Shown here: positions 1 to 11,007 of the stretch, piece after piece | How positions within the stretch are numbered: position 1 is the first letter of the stretch | Layout of the letters: each line of letters begins with the position of its first letter | DNA from: Gnetum montanum | Taxonomy: Eukaryota; Streptophyta; Gnetopsida; Gnetales; Gnetaceae | Direction: 5' to 3' | Assembly (NCBI GenBank): GCA_015680685.1 | Contig: MNCI01002105.1 | Location: 260,219-324,218, forward strand | Length of the DNA: 64,000 nucleotides | The notes under the pieces: generated by a model | Told to the model about the DNA's origin: nothing | The model's input: only the letters and a program-made list of their open reading frames with translations | The model's database searches: none | Program-made: the position numbers and the translations under genes

Positions 1-512
1 CTTAGAGCTTGCTTGAGTCCATAGATAGTCTTGTTGAGCTTGCATACATTTTCTTCTTAGCCTTAAAATTAAAATCCTTATAGTTAGAAAATGTAGACTT
101 CTTCTTGTAGTACACTATTGATCAAGGCTAAGTTGACATCCATTTGATACATGTTTGTCTTGAGATGGATTACAATAGAGATTATTAGCTTAATTTTTTC
201 AAATCTTACAATAAGGGTAAAAATTTCTTCATATTCAATGTGCTTATTTTGCTTAGAATGCCTTGCTACCAACCTTATATTATGAGTATAAATTCTAACT
301 TATTCATCAAATTTAGTTTTGAATATCCACTTGATGTCAATGACCTTCTTGCCCTTTGGTTTGTCAACTAAGGATCATGTATTATTTCATTATTACATCA
401 TACTCTTTTTGCATTACATCCTTACATTCTGTAATTTTTATGACTTCTTTCATACTTGATGGTTCATTAATTAGGACAATAGAGAACATTAGATTTTACT
501 TGGCTTCTTTTT
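1..512 (-). pseudogene. Ty1/copia reverse transcriptase fragment
   Basis: Read on the minus strand, this is the N-terminal half of a copia-type RT (RVT_2 family). From high to low coordinate one sees PKGKKVIDIKWIFKTK near 300-360, the EEIF and YQMDV motifs with LQEEVYIF at 84-272, and VCKLNKTIYGLKQAL at the window edge. All are standard landmarks of this family, which copies element RNA into cDNA. Several stops and a frame change near 280-300 show it is dead. It runs off the left edge. The integrase expected upstream (at higher coordinates) is missing because other elements begin at about 513. Confidence 0.85.
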
Positions 513-557
513 GTGACATCCCATTCCTGGATGTCATGGCAAATGTCAAATATATGT
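513..557 (-). repeat. LTR X fragment
   Basis: These bases match 24385-24428 at 37 of 44 positions, with all but one of the differences being transitions. The right-hand copy is the terminus of a longer LTR (X, 24386-24958). Here only the terminal piece remains, pressed between the copia RT and the D LTR. It suggests that an X LTR lay here before D arrived. Confidence 0.5.
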
Positions 558-1431
558 TGATGAGCAACAAGTATATCCTACGCTCAACCATACAAATCAC
601 TAGTGTTCACTAAGCGATCTAGTCATATTCCAAGGACTTTAGGCTTCCATGTATACTAGTTCTAGGAGGTGAAACTAACCATTGCAATTGTTGTTTTCCC
701 AATTCCACTTGTGAAGTGCAAGTGTATGGTAAAGTGTAATTGAGGTATATGATTTTTATCATTCTTATCTTTTATGGTATAATTTGCCTAAGAATAAGAA
801 TAAAGAATAAAGTAATTTAATATTTAACTAATATAATAACTAGCTAATGTTTAACTAATCCTAACAAGCATTCATTCCCACTTTTCGTACACATCCTGAA
901 CACATATAGTGCTACTGGGTTACCAAACATTAATCGTCACTGGGATTACTAAGCGTTAAACATATGCTCAAAGTGGTTATACTCATGTTTACTATTAAAT
1001 AGATATTAATTAATTAATTAAAAATATCAAGGTAAATTGCATGAATATTAAATGCATAAGGAAATAATTAATCTAGTCTAAGTACTGCAAGGTTTATTAG
1101 AAAAGTTCATCTTTATTTTCAATCACACTAAAGTGCTTAGGTATAAGAATGCTTGCATAAAGATCCATACACTCTTTGACTCATACTGTGGATGCTTAGA
1201 AAATATTCTAACTTCTAAGAGAAAAAATTACAAGAACTTTGCTACAACAATGAAAGAAATGAGATAAATGCAATTGGTAAGTGCACATTTATAGGCAGAA
1301 ATAGGGTTCCCTATTGATAGGTACAAATCAATTAGTTAAACCCTGTGTCAATGGGATCATGTCGACGAGATCCCATCAATGGGGTTGCATCAATGAAATC
1401 TTGTCAACATAGCCCAACAACTAATTTATTA
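558..1431 (-). repeat. 3' LTR of element D
   Basis: In plus-strand reading it begins TGATGAG and ends TTA (for TCA) beside a degenerate polypurine tract. Internal words match the LTRs of B, including the tract around CACTGGGATTACTAAGCG and the repeated GTCGAC/GTCAAC-type palindromes of U3 near 1340-1410. Its length of 874 bp agrees with the B LTRs. No 5' partner is present. Confidence 0.75.
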
Positions 1432-1639
1432 TACGCCAATGACTGAATGAAAACTCATCCTTGAGTTTCTTACATAATTTTAAAAAGGTATTGGATTATT
1501 GACTGATTGCAGAAACACATAAAAAAACACAACAAAAACTTAAGTATCCAAGTGTATGGTTCACAATTATTACAAAATTTTGGTGTTCAAAACAAAAAAA
1601 TTGAACACCAAGATAAAACTAACAAACACAACTTCATGA

Positions 1640-4560
1640 ATGGTGTGAAGATGATGAAGAAGTTCAAATAGTCCCAGGTGGTAAAGGCTCCTAAGGTTCT
1701 GAAGGACCTTCTTTTGCTTTGGGTGCACATAGTGGTTAAGGTAGTTGTTGTGGTTATCCTGCAATAGTTGCAACTTCTGGTGGAAGATGGAAGGCATCTA
1801 ATAGTGCCTTCATCTTCTCCTCCTTACTCCAAGGATCATTCATGGTCCACACTCGATCACCAATGTGGGCCAGAATGGGAATATCCCACGGATAAGGCAT
1901 TGTCAAGAATAGCTCCTTCACATTCATGAACTAGGTAGTGAACTATTTACATTCAATGTCAAACACTTTGAGTTCATTCTCTAGCTCTTGGTAGTCATTC
2001 ATCCTTTTGGCTAGGTTCTTAGCAATTGATCCTTGATCAGTGAAATTTGCCTTGAGAACCTCAAGTTCCATGTTTGTTGTCTTAAGCTTCTGCTTGGTCT
2101 CCTTATGATGCTTGAACTTTCCCCTGTACAATAGGTACAAGTTCACCACACACTTTTCTAACTCTGACTCTGACCTTTTGACAATCATCATCATCAAGTT
2201 TTCATAGTGGTGATTGGTAGGCTTCCTGTATTTAGTCATCTCCTCAATTTCTAGCTCTTTTAGGTGGATTTTAGCCTTGTTGTACGTATTTAGTCCATCA
2301 AAGTTAGGCTGCCACACATCACCTCCTTATTGGAGCTATTAGAGGGCCTCATTCACATTTCCCTTTTCCAAATAGATTTCATTCTTGTTAATTTCTTTAT
2401 GCAATCCAACCTAGTCCTTATAGTGATTCTTCACTCTTTTGAACTTTAGGGCCTCATTTTTCTAAGTAGCAATCTCAATTGTAGATCTCTAACATAAGGC
2501 ACAAACTTTCTCCACGGAGAGGTTTTAATTTTATGCTACAAATATTCTCAATTTTGCATTCACCCTAGCTAACTACTCTTGTTGTTAATGGATAACATCT
2601 GCCACCTATTTCTTCTGTGCATCAACATTCTGTAGGAGATAATTTTCTACGATTAGCATCCTATTCTCATAGCAAGTCTGAACCAAGTCCTTCTAGATGT
2701 TATGTTGTGGCATTGGCCAACGATTGGTCAAAGATCATCATCTCCTTGGCATTCTCAACCTCTTTGAGATGCTTCTGAAGCTACTCCAAAGCTTCATCTC
2801 TTGTGATTTCTTGGTAGAGGAACAAAGAATTAGCAAGGTTAGCTCTCAAATCAACAACTTCCATAGCCAAGCATTGGTTTTTAGCCTTAGTTATTTTAAG
2901 TTGCTTCTCCATTATGATGCACTTGCCCCTTTCTTCTAGCAACTTTGACTAGGCTACAATGATGATATCTAGAAGGTCAAAGACATCCATAGTCTGTCGC
3001 ATAGTTTCCCACCAATTGGTCTAGTAATTCTTCACACTAGGTTGTGCTCAATCAACTACTAAGAGTTTCTACAAACATTTGCACATCTTTATGTGTAGAA
3101 ACATTTGATACAAACACTAAAAATGCATTAAGTGCTTTGGCCACCTTGTTAGCAACCACTTTGACTACCATCTCCTACCCATGGTGCTGCATCACCTCCT
3201 CACCCTCCTCCAAATGTACAAAAAAGGTAATGGAATTTCTAGAGATGTTTGGAAATTGTTGCTATTATGAGAGGGACATCATTACCTCTCAGTCACTTGG
3301 ATTTTACCTTGCAGAAAAATTCATTCTTTAGGCTAAGAAAATTGACATCCCATCTTCCATCTAACTAATGGTTCAAGCCACTTCATTGAGGTAGCTCATT
3401 GCTAGTCTATACATAGATTGATCACCATCACTCATTCATGCTTATTGCTACTACTACTGCAAGATCTACTCTCGGAGTTCATGCATGTACTCAATGGTAG
3501 TGCGGGCCTTCAACATTGTTTTATGAGTGTGTGGTGGATGTGGTGGTTATTATTCTCCTTCTTGAATGACTTTGGCAGGTACCTTGTCCTTCATCATTTT
3601 TGCCCAAGAGGGGGTTGGAACATGCTAGATGACATATTTTATGTAGTGTGCTATGCCTTCCCTCTTACATAATTTTTTGATAAGGCATGGAAATGGGAGT
3701 GCCTTTATTCCATGTTCATTCTCCTTGAATCACTTCTTTATCTCAAGATAGATCAGCTATGGAAGGTTGACCAGGAATCTCCCACTTAGAGCATCACATG
3801 AACAAGTGAAGAAGCCTGTGACTTTTCTTAGCCTCACTATTGTATTAAGGTGAAAGGTTGTAATCTTGAAGTATGCACATTTCATCATAGTAAGCACACC
3901 AATCTCCTTGTGACCAACTCCATATCACCATTATGTTCATTTTTTCTTAACACTAGGATCTACCTATGTTGGAATTTCTATAAGATTGGCCTTAATCTTA
4001 GGTAACCCAAGGGTCTCTGAAATTGCTTTTATCAAGTAGGATATATAAATTTCCTTAATTTTGACCATTGAACTAACTTTCTTATTGTTCCAAAATAAGT
4101 AGGTCTCTCCCATGTATCCCTCCCCACCAAAAGTGATGATGGGACACATGGAAGAGTTTTGCAATTATGTCTTGACTTCTAGAGGAGCGAACTCCAAGAA
4201 AGCTCCAAAGTTTAATTCTTGGAGCACCAATTTTTTGACCTTCTTAGAATTATTTGATTTAGGTAGGCATTCGTTAGGATGAAATTAAGACTTGGTCTTG
4301 GTCCTAGTGCCTTATCTTGGTGTGATTGTTTAGTTGTAACTGCTTCTTTTGGAATCTACTAGATATTTTCTACATCAGACTCCTTCCAAAGAGGTTCTGC
4401 TGCATGGGTCTTAGCTACTTGCTCATGTGCCTATTCTTGGCCCCTTCTAGTTCTTTGCCATTTTTCCCTTGGTTGGATAGTCCTCCTTCCTATGCGTGCT
4501 TTCTTGTAGGTGCCATTTGTGGTCACAACATAACCAAGGATTAGCATTTATTGGAAGAGA
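1640..4560 (-). pseudogene. ORF3 of element D (post-integrase protein)
   Basis: This minus-strand coding remnant lies between integrase and the 3' LTR, like ORF3 of B, E and F. Near its start (3964-4164) it keeps the block MGETYLFWNN followed by SETLGLPKI, equivalent to GETYLF and HALGFPKTG in B. Its C-terminal part (1943-2317) has the stretch FDGLNTYNKAKIHLKELEIE and a long charged, Leu-rich run that looks helical. Frameshifts and stops break it into pieces. The position matches the env-like ORF of Athila elements, but I see no signal peptide or clear membrane anchor, so function is unknown. Confidence 0.7.
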
Positions 4561-4990
4561 CATCATATTTCCAAAACCAAGAACACTATAGAATTTTGTG
4601 GATGGGTGGATGACATGGACTCACTACTTATTCTATGAAAAAGAAACTTTGTCTTAGTTATAAATATCAAAATTTAAATAAGAAACTAGACATTAGCAAT
4701 CTGAAACATTAAGTACAAACCACCATTCGCAAATAGCTACAACATCACTGTGCCTTGTTGGCAATAAAAGAACAAAACAATTTATTAGAAAAAATAAGAA
4801 AATACACACCAAAATAAAGTATAAAAGAAACTAGAAAATGTTTAGGAAAGATAAAGCATACTAATGATGATGTAAAACAAAAAATGTGAAAAATAAAAAG
4901 TGTAAAAACAAAAAGATGTAAAAATAAAGAAAGTATAAAATAAAATATGTAAAAATTGAGGAGCCACTTGAATGATTAGCACAGATGGCC
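4561..4990 (-). other. Non-coding spacer of element D between integrase and ORF3
   Basis: AT-rich DNA with a degenerate array of aaaatgtgtaaaa-like units at 4862-4960. This is the reverse complement of the T-rich array found at the same place in A1, A2, B and C. The first part of the conserved post-pol block is recognisable near 4590-4620, but the later part (the GCACACCCC motif) is missing, so D has a deletion here relative to B. Confidence 0.6.
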
Positions 4991-5005
4991 ATCTCCCCCA
5001 TGACT
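4991..5005 (-). promoter_or_regulatory. Internal PPT-like motif of D
   Basis: The minus strand reads AGTCATGGGGGAGAT. It is one of the recurrent copies of the PPT word, placed just after the integrase C-terminus as in B, E, A1 and A2. It could serve as a second plus-strand priming site, but that is inference. Confidence 0.5.
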
Positions 5006-5019
5006 AAGTTGGAAGGAGG

Positions 5020-6299
5020 AGATCTGAAAGATTGAGCATGGGTGTCCATCTTATGAAGTGTTACTAGCATTGGCTCTTTTGGGCTCATGGAAAAGTTTGA
5101 CTTGTTATGTGTTAACCAATAAATTTTTATTTGGAATTTCAGGTTTTTTGATTAAGATGACCCTAAAAGAAAATGTTTCATAAATGATATAAGGCCCTTC
5201 CTACAATTTTTGGAACTTAGTTGGTTATGGAACATGCATGGGGTTCCAGTAAAGGAGCTTGTCTCCAAGTTGAAATTTTACTTTCTATATTTTGAGGTCA
5301 TGATGTTATTTGTTAAATGCCTTGTGCACTTTAATCAAGGACTAGGCCATCAATCTATTCTCATCTAGCTCATAGGGATAATAGCCTATTGGGAGTTTCC
5401 ATGTTGAGTGGTAGGCCCAAATGGCATCATTAAGTTTCATGCTCTAGCTTCTCCTATACTTACTTATTATTCTCATTAAGATTTTAGTGATCTCGATATT
5501 CGTTACCTCTACTTGACTATTGGCTTAAAGATGATAGGTTATTAATTTATGCTCTACCCTAAAGCGTTGCATGAGATTTCAAAAGGGGATTCCTATAAAA
5601 TGAGTACTATTATCAAAAATTAGTGCATGTGACACACCAAACCTATTTACAACATTCTATTATACAAATTGAGAAACTATAGAAGAGGTACATNATCTCT
5701 TATTTATAGAATTTGCGGTGCACCATGATATTTCATAAGTGATATCGTGGGGGACGACACGATATCACGTCCCATAAAATGGCATAACAAAAAGAAGGAT
5801 GTCTACTTTCTTATTAGTTTCCTATTAACCTCCTCTTTGCTGGTGCAATAAATGAACANGATTGGTCATCCCACCATCATGTTAACAATGTTTACAAGAG
5901 CAAATGAATTGCTAGGGTCCCAAAAAAGTATCAGCCAATAATACCCTATCATCAGAATCTTAATGATCGTGCATCTCCTAGCATAGTGGCCTTCACAAGG
6001 GCCCTCATAAGCATCTTAGAGAATGCACAATTGGTCAACATCAGAAACACACCAACAAACCATGCCATTGGCACACAACTTGTAATAGTGTTTATTAATC
6101 TGCATGAAGTGTTTGGCCTTATGAAGAACCTATTATCTTTTCCTGTGGTCTATCTCTTGTGGCATCTCCTAAGTAAGAAGATAAGTGAGGATGTTATCAT
6201 ACCATATAAGTTCATTAGGCACTTGTTCATTTATTGCACCAGCAAAGAGGAGGTTAATAGGAAACTAATAAGAAAGTAGACATCCTTCTTTTTGTTATG
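5020..6299 (-). pseudogene. Integrase fragment of element D
   Basis: On the minus strand the zinc-finger region (about 6000-5865, ending in GGMT) is followed, past an anomalous insert at 5694-5859, by the second half of the DDE core (HALIFDNSTH near 5590-5620) and the C-terminal part down to about 5020. Integrase inserts the cDNA into the genome. The first part of the catalytic core is missing where the single-N-bounded segment sits, so the gap may be an assembly loss and not a real deletion. Stops and frameshifts mean it is not functional. Confidence 0.75.
5694..5859. other. Probable assembly artefact: inverted 164-base copy between two Ns
   Basis: Bases 5695-5858 are the exact reverse complement of 6224-6387, which span the D/A1 junction and the start of the A1 LTR. 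The copy is bounded by an N on each side (5694 and 5859). Nothing else here is exactly duplicated, and it replaces the expected integrase core. The simplest reading is a small contig placed wrongly and in reverse at a gap. Confidence 0.85.
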
Positions 6300-6304
6300 C
6301 CATT

Positions 6305-7099
6305 TTATGGGACGTGATATCGTGTCGTCCCCCACGATATCACTTATGAAATATCATGGTGCACCGCAAATTCTATAAATAAGAGATGACATTCCCTTGT
6401 TTCTCATCCTAGGCTTAGACTGTAGTGAAACTCTGGTAGATTGATCACTCCAGAGAAAGAATAATTTCCATGTGCCCGTAGTAGGAGTCCCAAAGTGAAC
6501 GGATCTTTATTCGAGCAAACATTGTACTTGAACACAAGTTTGTGTATGGCAATAAAGATGAGCTTTTCGGATAAACCTTGCAGTGCATGGAATAGGCTAG
6601 TTAGGATTTTATTTATTGTTGTTTATTGTTTATCATTTATTACTTTATTAGTTATTAAATCTCTCTCAACCCTTCTCTCCTAGTTAAGTGCCTCAGTACG
6701 ACCACTTCGAGCATGTGTGTTACGCTTGGTGATCCTAGCAACGATTAGTGTTTGGTAACCAAGGTTGCATCGGTTCAGGGTCAGTACGGTAAGTGTGAAC
6801 AGATGTTGATGCTAGGTTAATTCAGACTTAGTTAGTTAGTTAGAGTTAGTTAATTAGTCTTCTCAACCCTTCACCTCACTAGCATAGGAGATAAAACATA
6901 AAAAATATAAAAATCATATACCTTAGACTTACTTAACCATACACTGTGACAACTACAAGTAAGTTTGGGAAGATAACGAATGGTTAACCCTAAGTGTTCC
7001 ATGAGGCGTGTAGGCACTTAGTTTGTGGAGTTTGACCGGATCGCTTGTGCTATGCTTGTATTTGTATGGTTGAGTGTAGGGGTATCTCGCCACTTATCA
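6305..7099 (+). repeat. 5' LTR of A1
   Basis: Begins TTATGGGACG (TGATGGGACG in the 3' copy) and ends ATCA. U3 carries GATATC palindromes, then a TATA box TATAAATA at 6374-6381. A poly(A)-type AATAAAG lies at 6551-6557. It aligns along its whole length with 20049-20840. Confidence 0.9.
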
Positions 7100-7100
7100 T

Positions 7101-7117
7101 AGGCACTGTTGCCAGGG
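7101..7117 (+). other. Primer-binding site of A1 (tRNA-Asp type)
   Basis: AGGCACTGTTGCCAGGG starts two bases after the LTR end. The plant tRNA-Asp primer site known from Athila/Tat elements is TGGCGCCGTTGCCGGGG; four of 17 bases differ. Confidence 0.75.
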
Positions 7118-7830
7118 ACTAAGTGTTTGTGCGTTAAGTAGAACATAGGAAATCACTCATATCATTGGGAGCTTAAATGAACCCTTAGGGTTAATTAAAC
7201 AAAAATTTATGTAATGGTTAAATAGCACACCGATAAGACACAATGCCTTCTTCTTCTTCTCACAAGAGCATTACACCACCTAGGAATAATACTAGAAACA
7301 GTCGGCAACATAAAACACATAACCAAAATCCACCAATTCCTCAGCAATATCGAGTGGTATATACCCATCCCGATGAGTATATACCAGACTATACCTTTAT
7401 CCTCCATCAAGAAGAACAACTATGATGGAGAGACTTGCAAGGTAACATAGTGTTACCTCCAGATCATGTAGTCTCCAACATGATTATTCATGCTCTAGCA
7501 TAGATAGACATGAGACAGCTCTATGCTAAATACGTTATAGGAAATTTCGATATAAGGGATTATCATCCCACAGTAGTGCAACGTATAAGGGACTCAAGGC
7601 AGGAGAGCCATCACTCATTGTTGAAGGACAAAGGGGTCCTACACATCCTAAGTGAAATGGGAGATGATGAACCACTTATAAAGGGTTCTCTATCAAATGA
7701 TGTTCCCCCTCCTAATGATAGTGAGGAGGTGGGGTATCAGAACCTACGATCCATGATACACAACCCTAGTTCTGATCCCCATGAATGCCAACTGTTCACT
7801 GAGGGAACAACAATACATGACAAGAATGGG

Positions 7831-7913
7831 AACTTAGATCGTCATCACGATTAGGGCTGTAGCAGCCAAACNAACTTAGATCGTCATCACGATTAGGGCT
7901 GTAGCAGCCAAAC
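7831..7913. other. Exact 41-base duplication across an N (assembly join)
   Basis: Bases 7831-7871 and 7873-7913 are identical and separated only by the N at 7872. This is the pattern of two contigs joined end to end without merging their overlap. It disrupts the A1 gag frame artificially. Confidence 0.85.
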
Positions 7914-9288
7914 AAAAGCTAGGAAACATTGTCATGGTGATGGTTCTCCTTCTTCTTCTCCTTCATCACACCACTCATCCTCTCCTTCCACATCTGGGTG
8001 CGGCCATCAAGAGCATAACGGTGAGTATAGAGGTAGAAAAAATGAGAGACCTCGACGAGAGAGTCAAGAGAGAGGATGACAGATGTCATAAAAGGGATGA
8101 TAATGAAAGGCCCCTACTTGGAACCCGAAGTATGCTAGATATAACGGAGGCAATGAGAATACTGACAAGGCATCAAAAGGATAACTGGATCAAGCATTTA
8201 GACATGAACAATATCCCACGCTTCGAGAGGCGATACAATGCTAATCCAAAACATCATTTACAGGCATTCCATAATGCTTGTGCCTTGAAGAACATAGAGA
8301 ATGAGTGGCAAAAACTAAAGTTGTTTCCCAAGACACTCATCAAGGAAGTGGAAAGCTGGTACCAGTCCTTAGAACCAGAAACTATTAGGAGATGAAGTAT
8401 GATGTTGGAGTTGTTCAACGATAAGTATCAAACGCCCTCTAGAGTGTCTAACTTGCGTAAGCAGATCCAAGGATGGAACCAAGGTACTCATGAACCCTTG
8501 GATGCTACCATGGGCCACTACTACACATTGTTACATTGTTCCTCAAGCCATGGTTATGCACGGCGGGACCAACTTTGCCACATCGTAGATGGGCTTAGAC
8601 ATGAGACTAGGAGAACCCTTGGGACTTATGCCCAAGGGAGACTATTCAAACTTAGATCCCATGAAATTCATCGCTTGTTGGAACAAGTAGCCAAAGAAGA
8701 AGGTGAGCTACAAAAAAGGGAAAGTGTAGAAGAATATAACCGTGATCCTTCTCTTTGAAAGAAGGGAGTGAGATTTTGTGATGAGGAGGATGAGTCACCA
8801 CTCGAAGAGTTGGTGAACAAAAAAACCTTGTCGATTCAAAAGCTAACAACCAAAGTATTGGCTAAGGTGGATCAATTATGGGATTACTTACAATCTAGAC
8901 TTGAAGTTATCCTAAAAATAGTAGAGGAGTCTAAGGAGGAATGAAGTAGTGACAAAGATAAGAAAAAGAAAACAGATTTAGGCCCTACACATAACAAGGG
9001 TAAGGGAAAAATAACTATCTTCGATGAGGTTGTGGATTCTGACAAAAATAATGATAGTGGATGTGAGATCTGCCAATATGACCATCCTAAGGGATGTTCG
9101 CCAATCATCTCACATCTACAAGAGTTTGGGGTGTATGCACTCAACCCAAGACTCAACCAACGACAAACACCCCAAAGGTTACCTTATCCCCAAGGTAACC
9201 CAAGATAGTTCCACCAACCATTAACGTACTATCCAAGTGGAACTCCACCACAACCCATCAGGAAACATCAGTAGTAGCAATACCCATA

Positions 9289-9300
9289 GTCATGGGGGAT
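9289..9300 (+). promoter_or_regulatory. PPT-like motif inside A1 gag
   Basis: AGTCATGGGGGA, lying in codons for SWGMPP in the C-terminal Pro-rich part of gag. The same word recurs after protease, upstream of the 3' LTR and at the 3' PPT. Confidence 0.45.
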
Positions 9301-9677
9301 GCCACCATCGATACAAAAGTACCCTTACTGGAAACCAGATCCTTATGGCTATTATGTATAGCAGCTGGTTTCTCCAAGTGACTCTATGGGTCACACAACT
9401 CCCCAACGTTACTACCAAGTTTGGGAGTACTTTAGAAGGACTCCTTCTCCTCCAGGAGACACTCCACACACATTCCATCCTCTAACTCCATCTGCACCTC
9501 TTCCACCTATAATTCCCATACCTCCTACTCCAACAATGCAAGGAGAACTCCCCACTCAACCATAGCAACGTAATGCTACGAGAGCTATAAACATTCAACT
9601 CGCTGCTGGTTCTGAAAACTATAAAAAATGAAGATCTTTTTTTTAGAACCAAAATCCCAGAAAATCTCTCACAACAA

Positions 9678-10259
9678 GTGGTTGAGTCTATGCATACTCC
9701 TCTAATAAATAAGACTTCGGGGCTCCCTTCAGTCCAACATCAGAGCTTCACGCATACGGTTATGTTAACACATACCGTAACTGATTGGATCAAGGTAGGC
9801 TACCTTCCCAGGAAACTATCTGACCCTGGAAGTCCCTTAATCTATCTACAAGTCACCAGGAACAAACCACATAAGGCTCTTCTTGACTCATGTTTCGAAG
9901 TCAATTTAATGTCACAAGAAATATATCAAGCCTGGAACCTACCCCAACTCAAGAAGAGCAACATTCAACTTGAGCTGGCTGACCAGTCCATCACCATTCC
10001 CTTGGGATTGGTGGAGGACATAGTTACCACTGTGTGTGGTTGGTCCTACCTAGCTGATTTCTTGGTGATTGAAGTTAACAACAATGAAGGGGACTTCCCA
10101 ATCATAATGGGAAGGCCATGGTTGAGTACAATAGATGCATACCTAGGGATCTGCGATCTTTCCTTGGAGATATCTAAGGTAAATACTTATGAAAAGATCA
10201 AGAAGAAGAAAGTTCCATGTATCACATACAATGACTCAGAGGGTGATGACATGGAATAA
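9678..10259 (+). pseudogene. Aspartic protease of A1
   Basis: A retropepsin-type domain of about 193 codons that would mature Gag. It shows SPLIYLQVTRNKPHKALLDS at the active-site strand, then LELADQSITIPLGLVEDI and the flap-side motif FPIIMGRPWLSTIDA typical of Athila/Tat proteases. The catalytic triplet reads DSC where A2 has DSG, so activity is doubtful. It is out of frame with the end of gag by one base, whereas in A2 and B gag and protease share one frame. No RT follows: 10260-10530 holds only a linker related to the PR-RT spacer of B. Confidence 0.85.
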
Positions 10260-10600
10260 AGCTCAGCATCTCTTCCATGTAATTCGTGTGCCCAAGAAAT
10301 ACAAATTCAAAGATGCCTATATGTAGCAACCACACAAGTAGTAGATACCTCGTGGTTGACAGCTAGTTGAAAGAGCAACCCAAAATGCATGGAACAAACT
10401 AGGCAAACAACTCATGTCAACAATGAAGGCATAGATACATTGGAGTATGAGCGTCATCGACTTCCACTCCTTAATCTAAGAACATCAATGGGGAGAAGTT
10501 GGGTACTTTTAAGAAATTCAAATAGGCGCTCATTATTTCAGATCTCTCCCTTTCCACTCAGTCATGGGGGAGATAGCCACTTATGCTAACCATTGGAGGC
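10260..10600 (+). other. PR-to-3' region junction of A1 (pol deletion point)
   Basis: Up to about 10521 the sequence matches the PR-RT linker of E (to about 27830). From the GCTCATTATTTCAG at about 10528 it matches the region just after the integrase of E (30688 on) and B. The internal PPT-like AGTCATGGGGGAGA at 10560-10573 follows. A2 has the same join at about 15310. Confidence 0.8.
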
Positions 10601-10609
10601 CCTCAATTC

Positions 10610-10935
10610 TTTTTAAGTTTTTTTTACATGTTTTTGTTTTACACCTTTTTGTTTTTCACATTTTTCTCTTACACATTTTTGTTTCACATTTTTTTGAGAT
10701 GTTTTTGTTTTACACATTTTTGTTTTACACATTTTTTTCTTACACGTTTTTATTTTACACATTTTTGTTTTACACATTTTTGTTTCACACGTTTTTGTGT
10801 TACATGTTTTTTTTTACACATTTTTGTTTTACACGTTTTTGTTTTACACATTTTTTTACGTGTTTTTGTTTTGCACATTTTTTGTCTTACACATTTTTGT
10901 TTTACAAATTTCTTTAACTTTTCTTATTTCTGTTT
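10610..10935 (+). repeat. T-rich tandem array in A1
   Basis: Many imperfect copies of a unit like ttttgttttacacat, about 15-18 bases long. Shorter versions occupy the same place in A2 (15395-15560), B (46390-46500), C (57535-57650) and, inverted, D. Open frames through it (YTFLF repeats) are a by-product of the repeat. Confidence 0.85.
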
Positions 10936-11002
10936 TACAACATCGCTATACTTTTTCATTTTTTATGTGTGTTTTTGTGTGTGTTATCCATCTTGTAAGT
11001 TT

Positions 11003-11007
11003 GTCAC
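11003..11007. other. Target-site duplication of A2 (left)
   Basis: GTCAC here and at 18300-18304, directly abutting the A2 LTR termini TGATGAG and CTCATCA. It proves insertion of A2 into A1. Confidence 0.9.

Larger units (their letters stand above)
7243..9627 (+). pseudogene. gag of A1
   Basis: Gag forms the particle that packages element RNA. The start at 7243 (MPSSSSHKS) agrees with A2 (12100) and B (40163). A conserved N-terminal motif, VVYTHPDEYIPDYTFILH, is followed by an acidic/Ser-Arg linker, then the retrotransposon gag core at about 8220-8700 (IPRFERRY, WQKLKLFPKTLIKE, LRKQIQGW, GRLFKLRSHEIHRLLEQ). A zinc-knuckle-like CEICQYDHPKGC lies near 9064-9099 and the C-terminus is Pro/Gln/Tyr-rich. 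In-frame stops (for example TGA at 8756), a frameshift near 7425 and an N-flanked duplication at 7831-7913 make it non-functional. Confidence 0.85.

Noticed and set aside
6495-6683. Short LTR frame repeated at 20236-20424
   Set aside because: It recurs only because the two LTRs are copies; it lies in R/U5 and is not seen as a frame in A2 or C LTRs.
7098-7120. tRNA-gene fragment near LTR ends
   Set aside because: The match covers only the 17-18 base primer-binding site expected after a 5' LTR.
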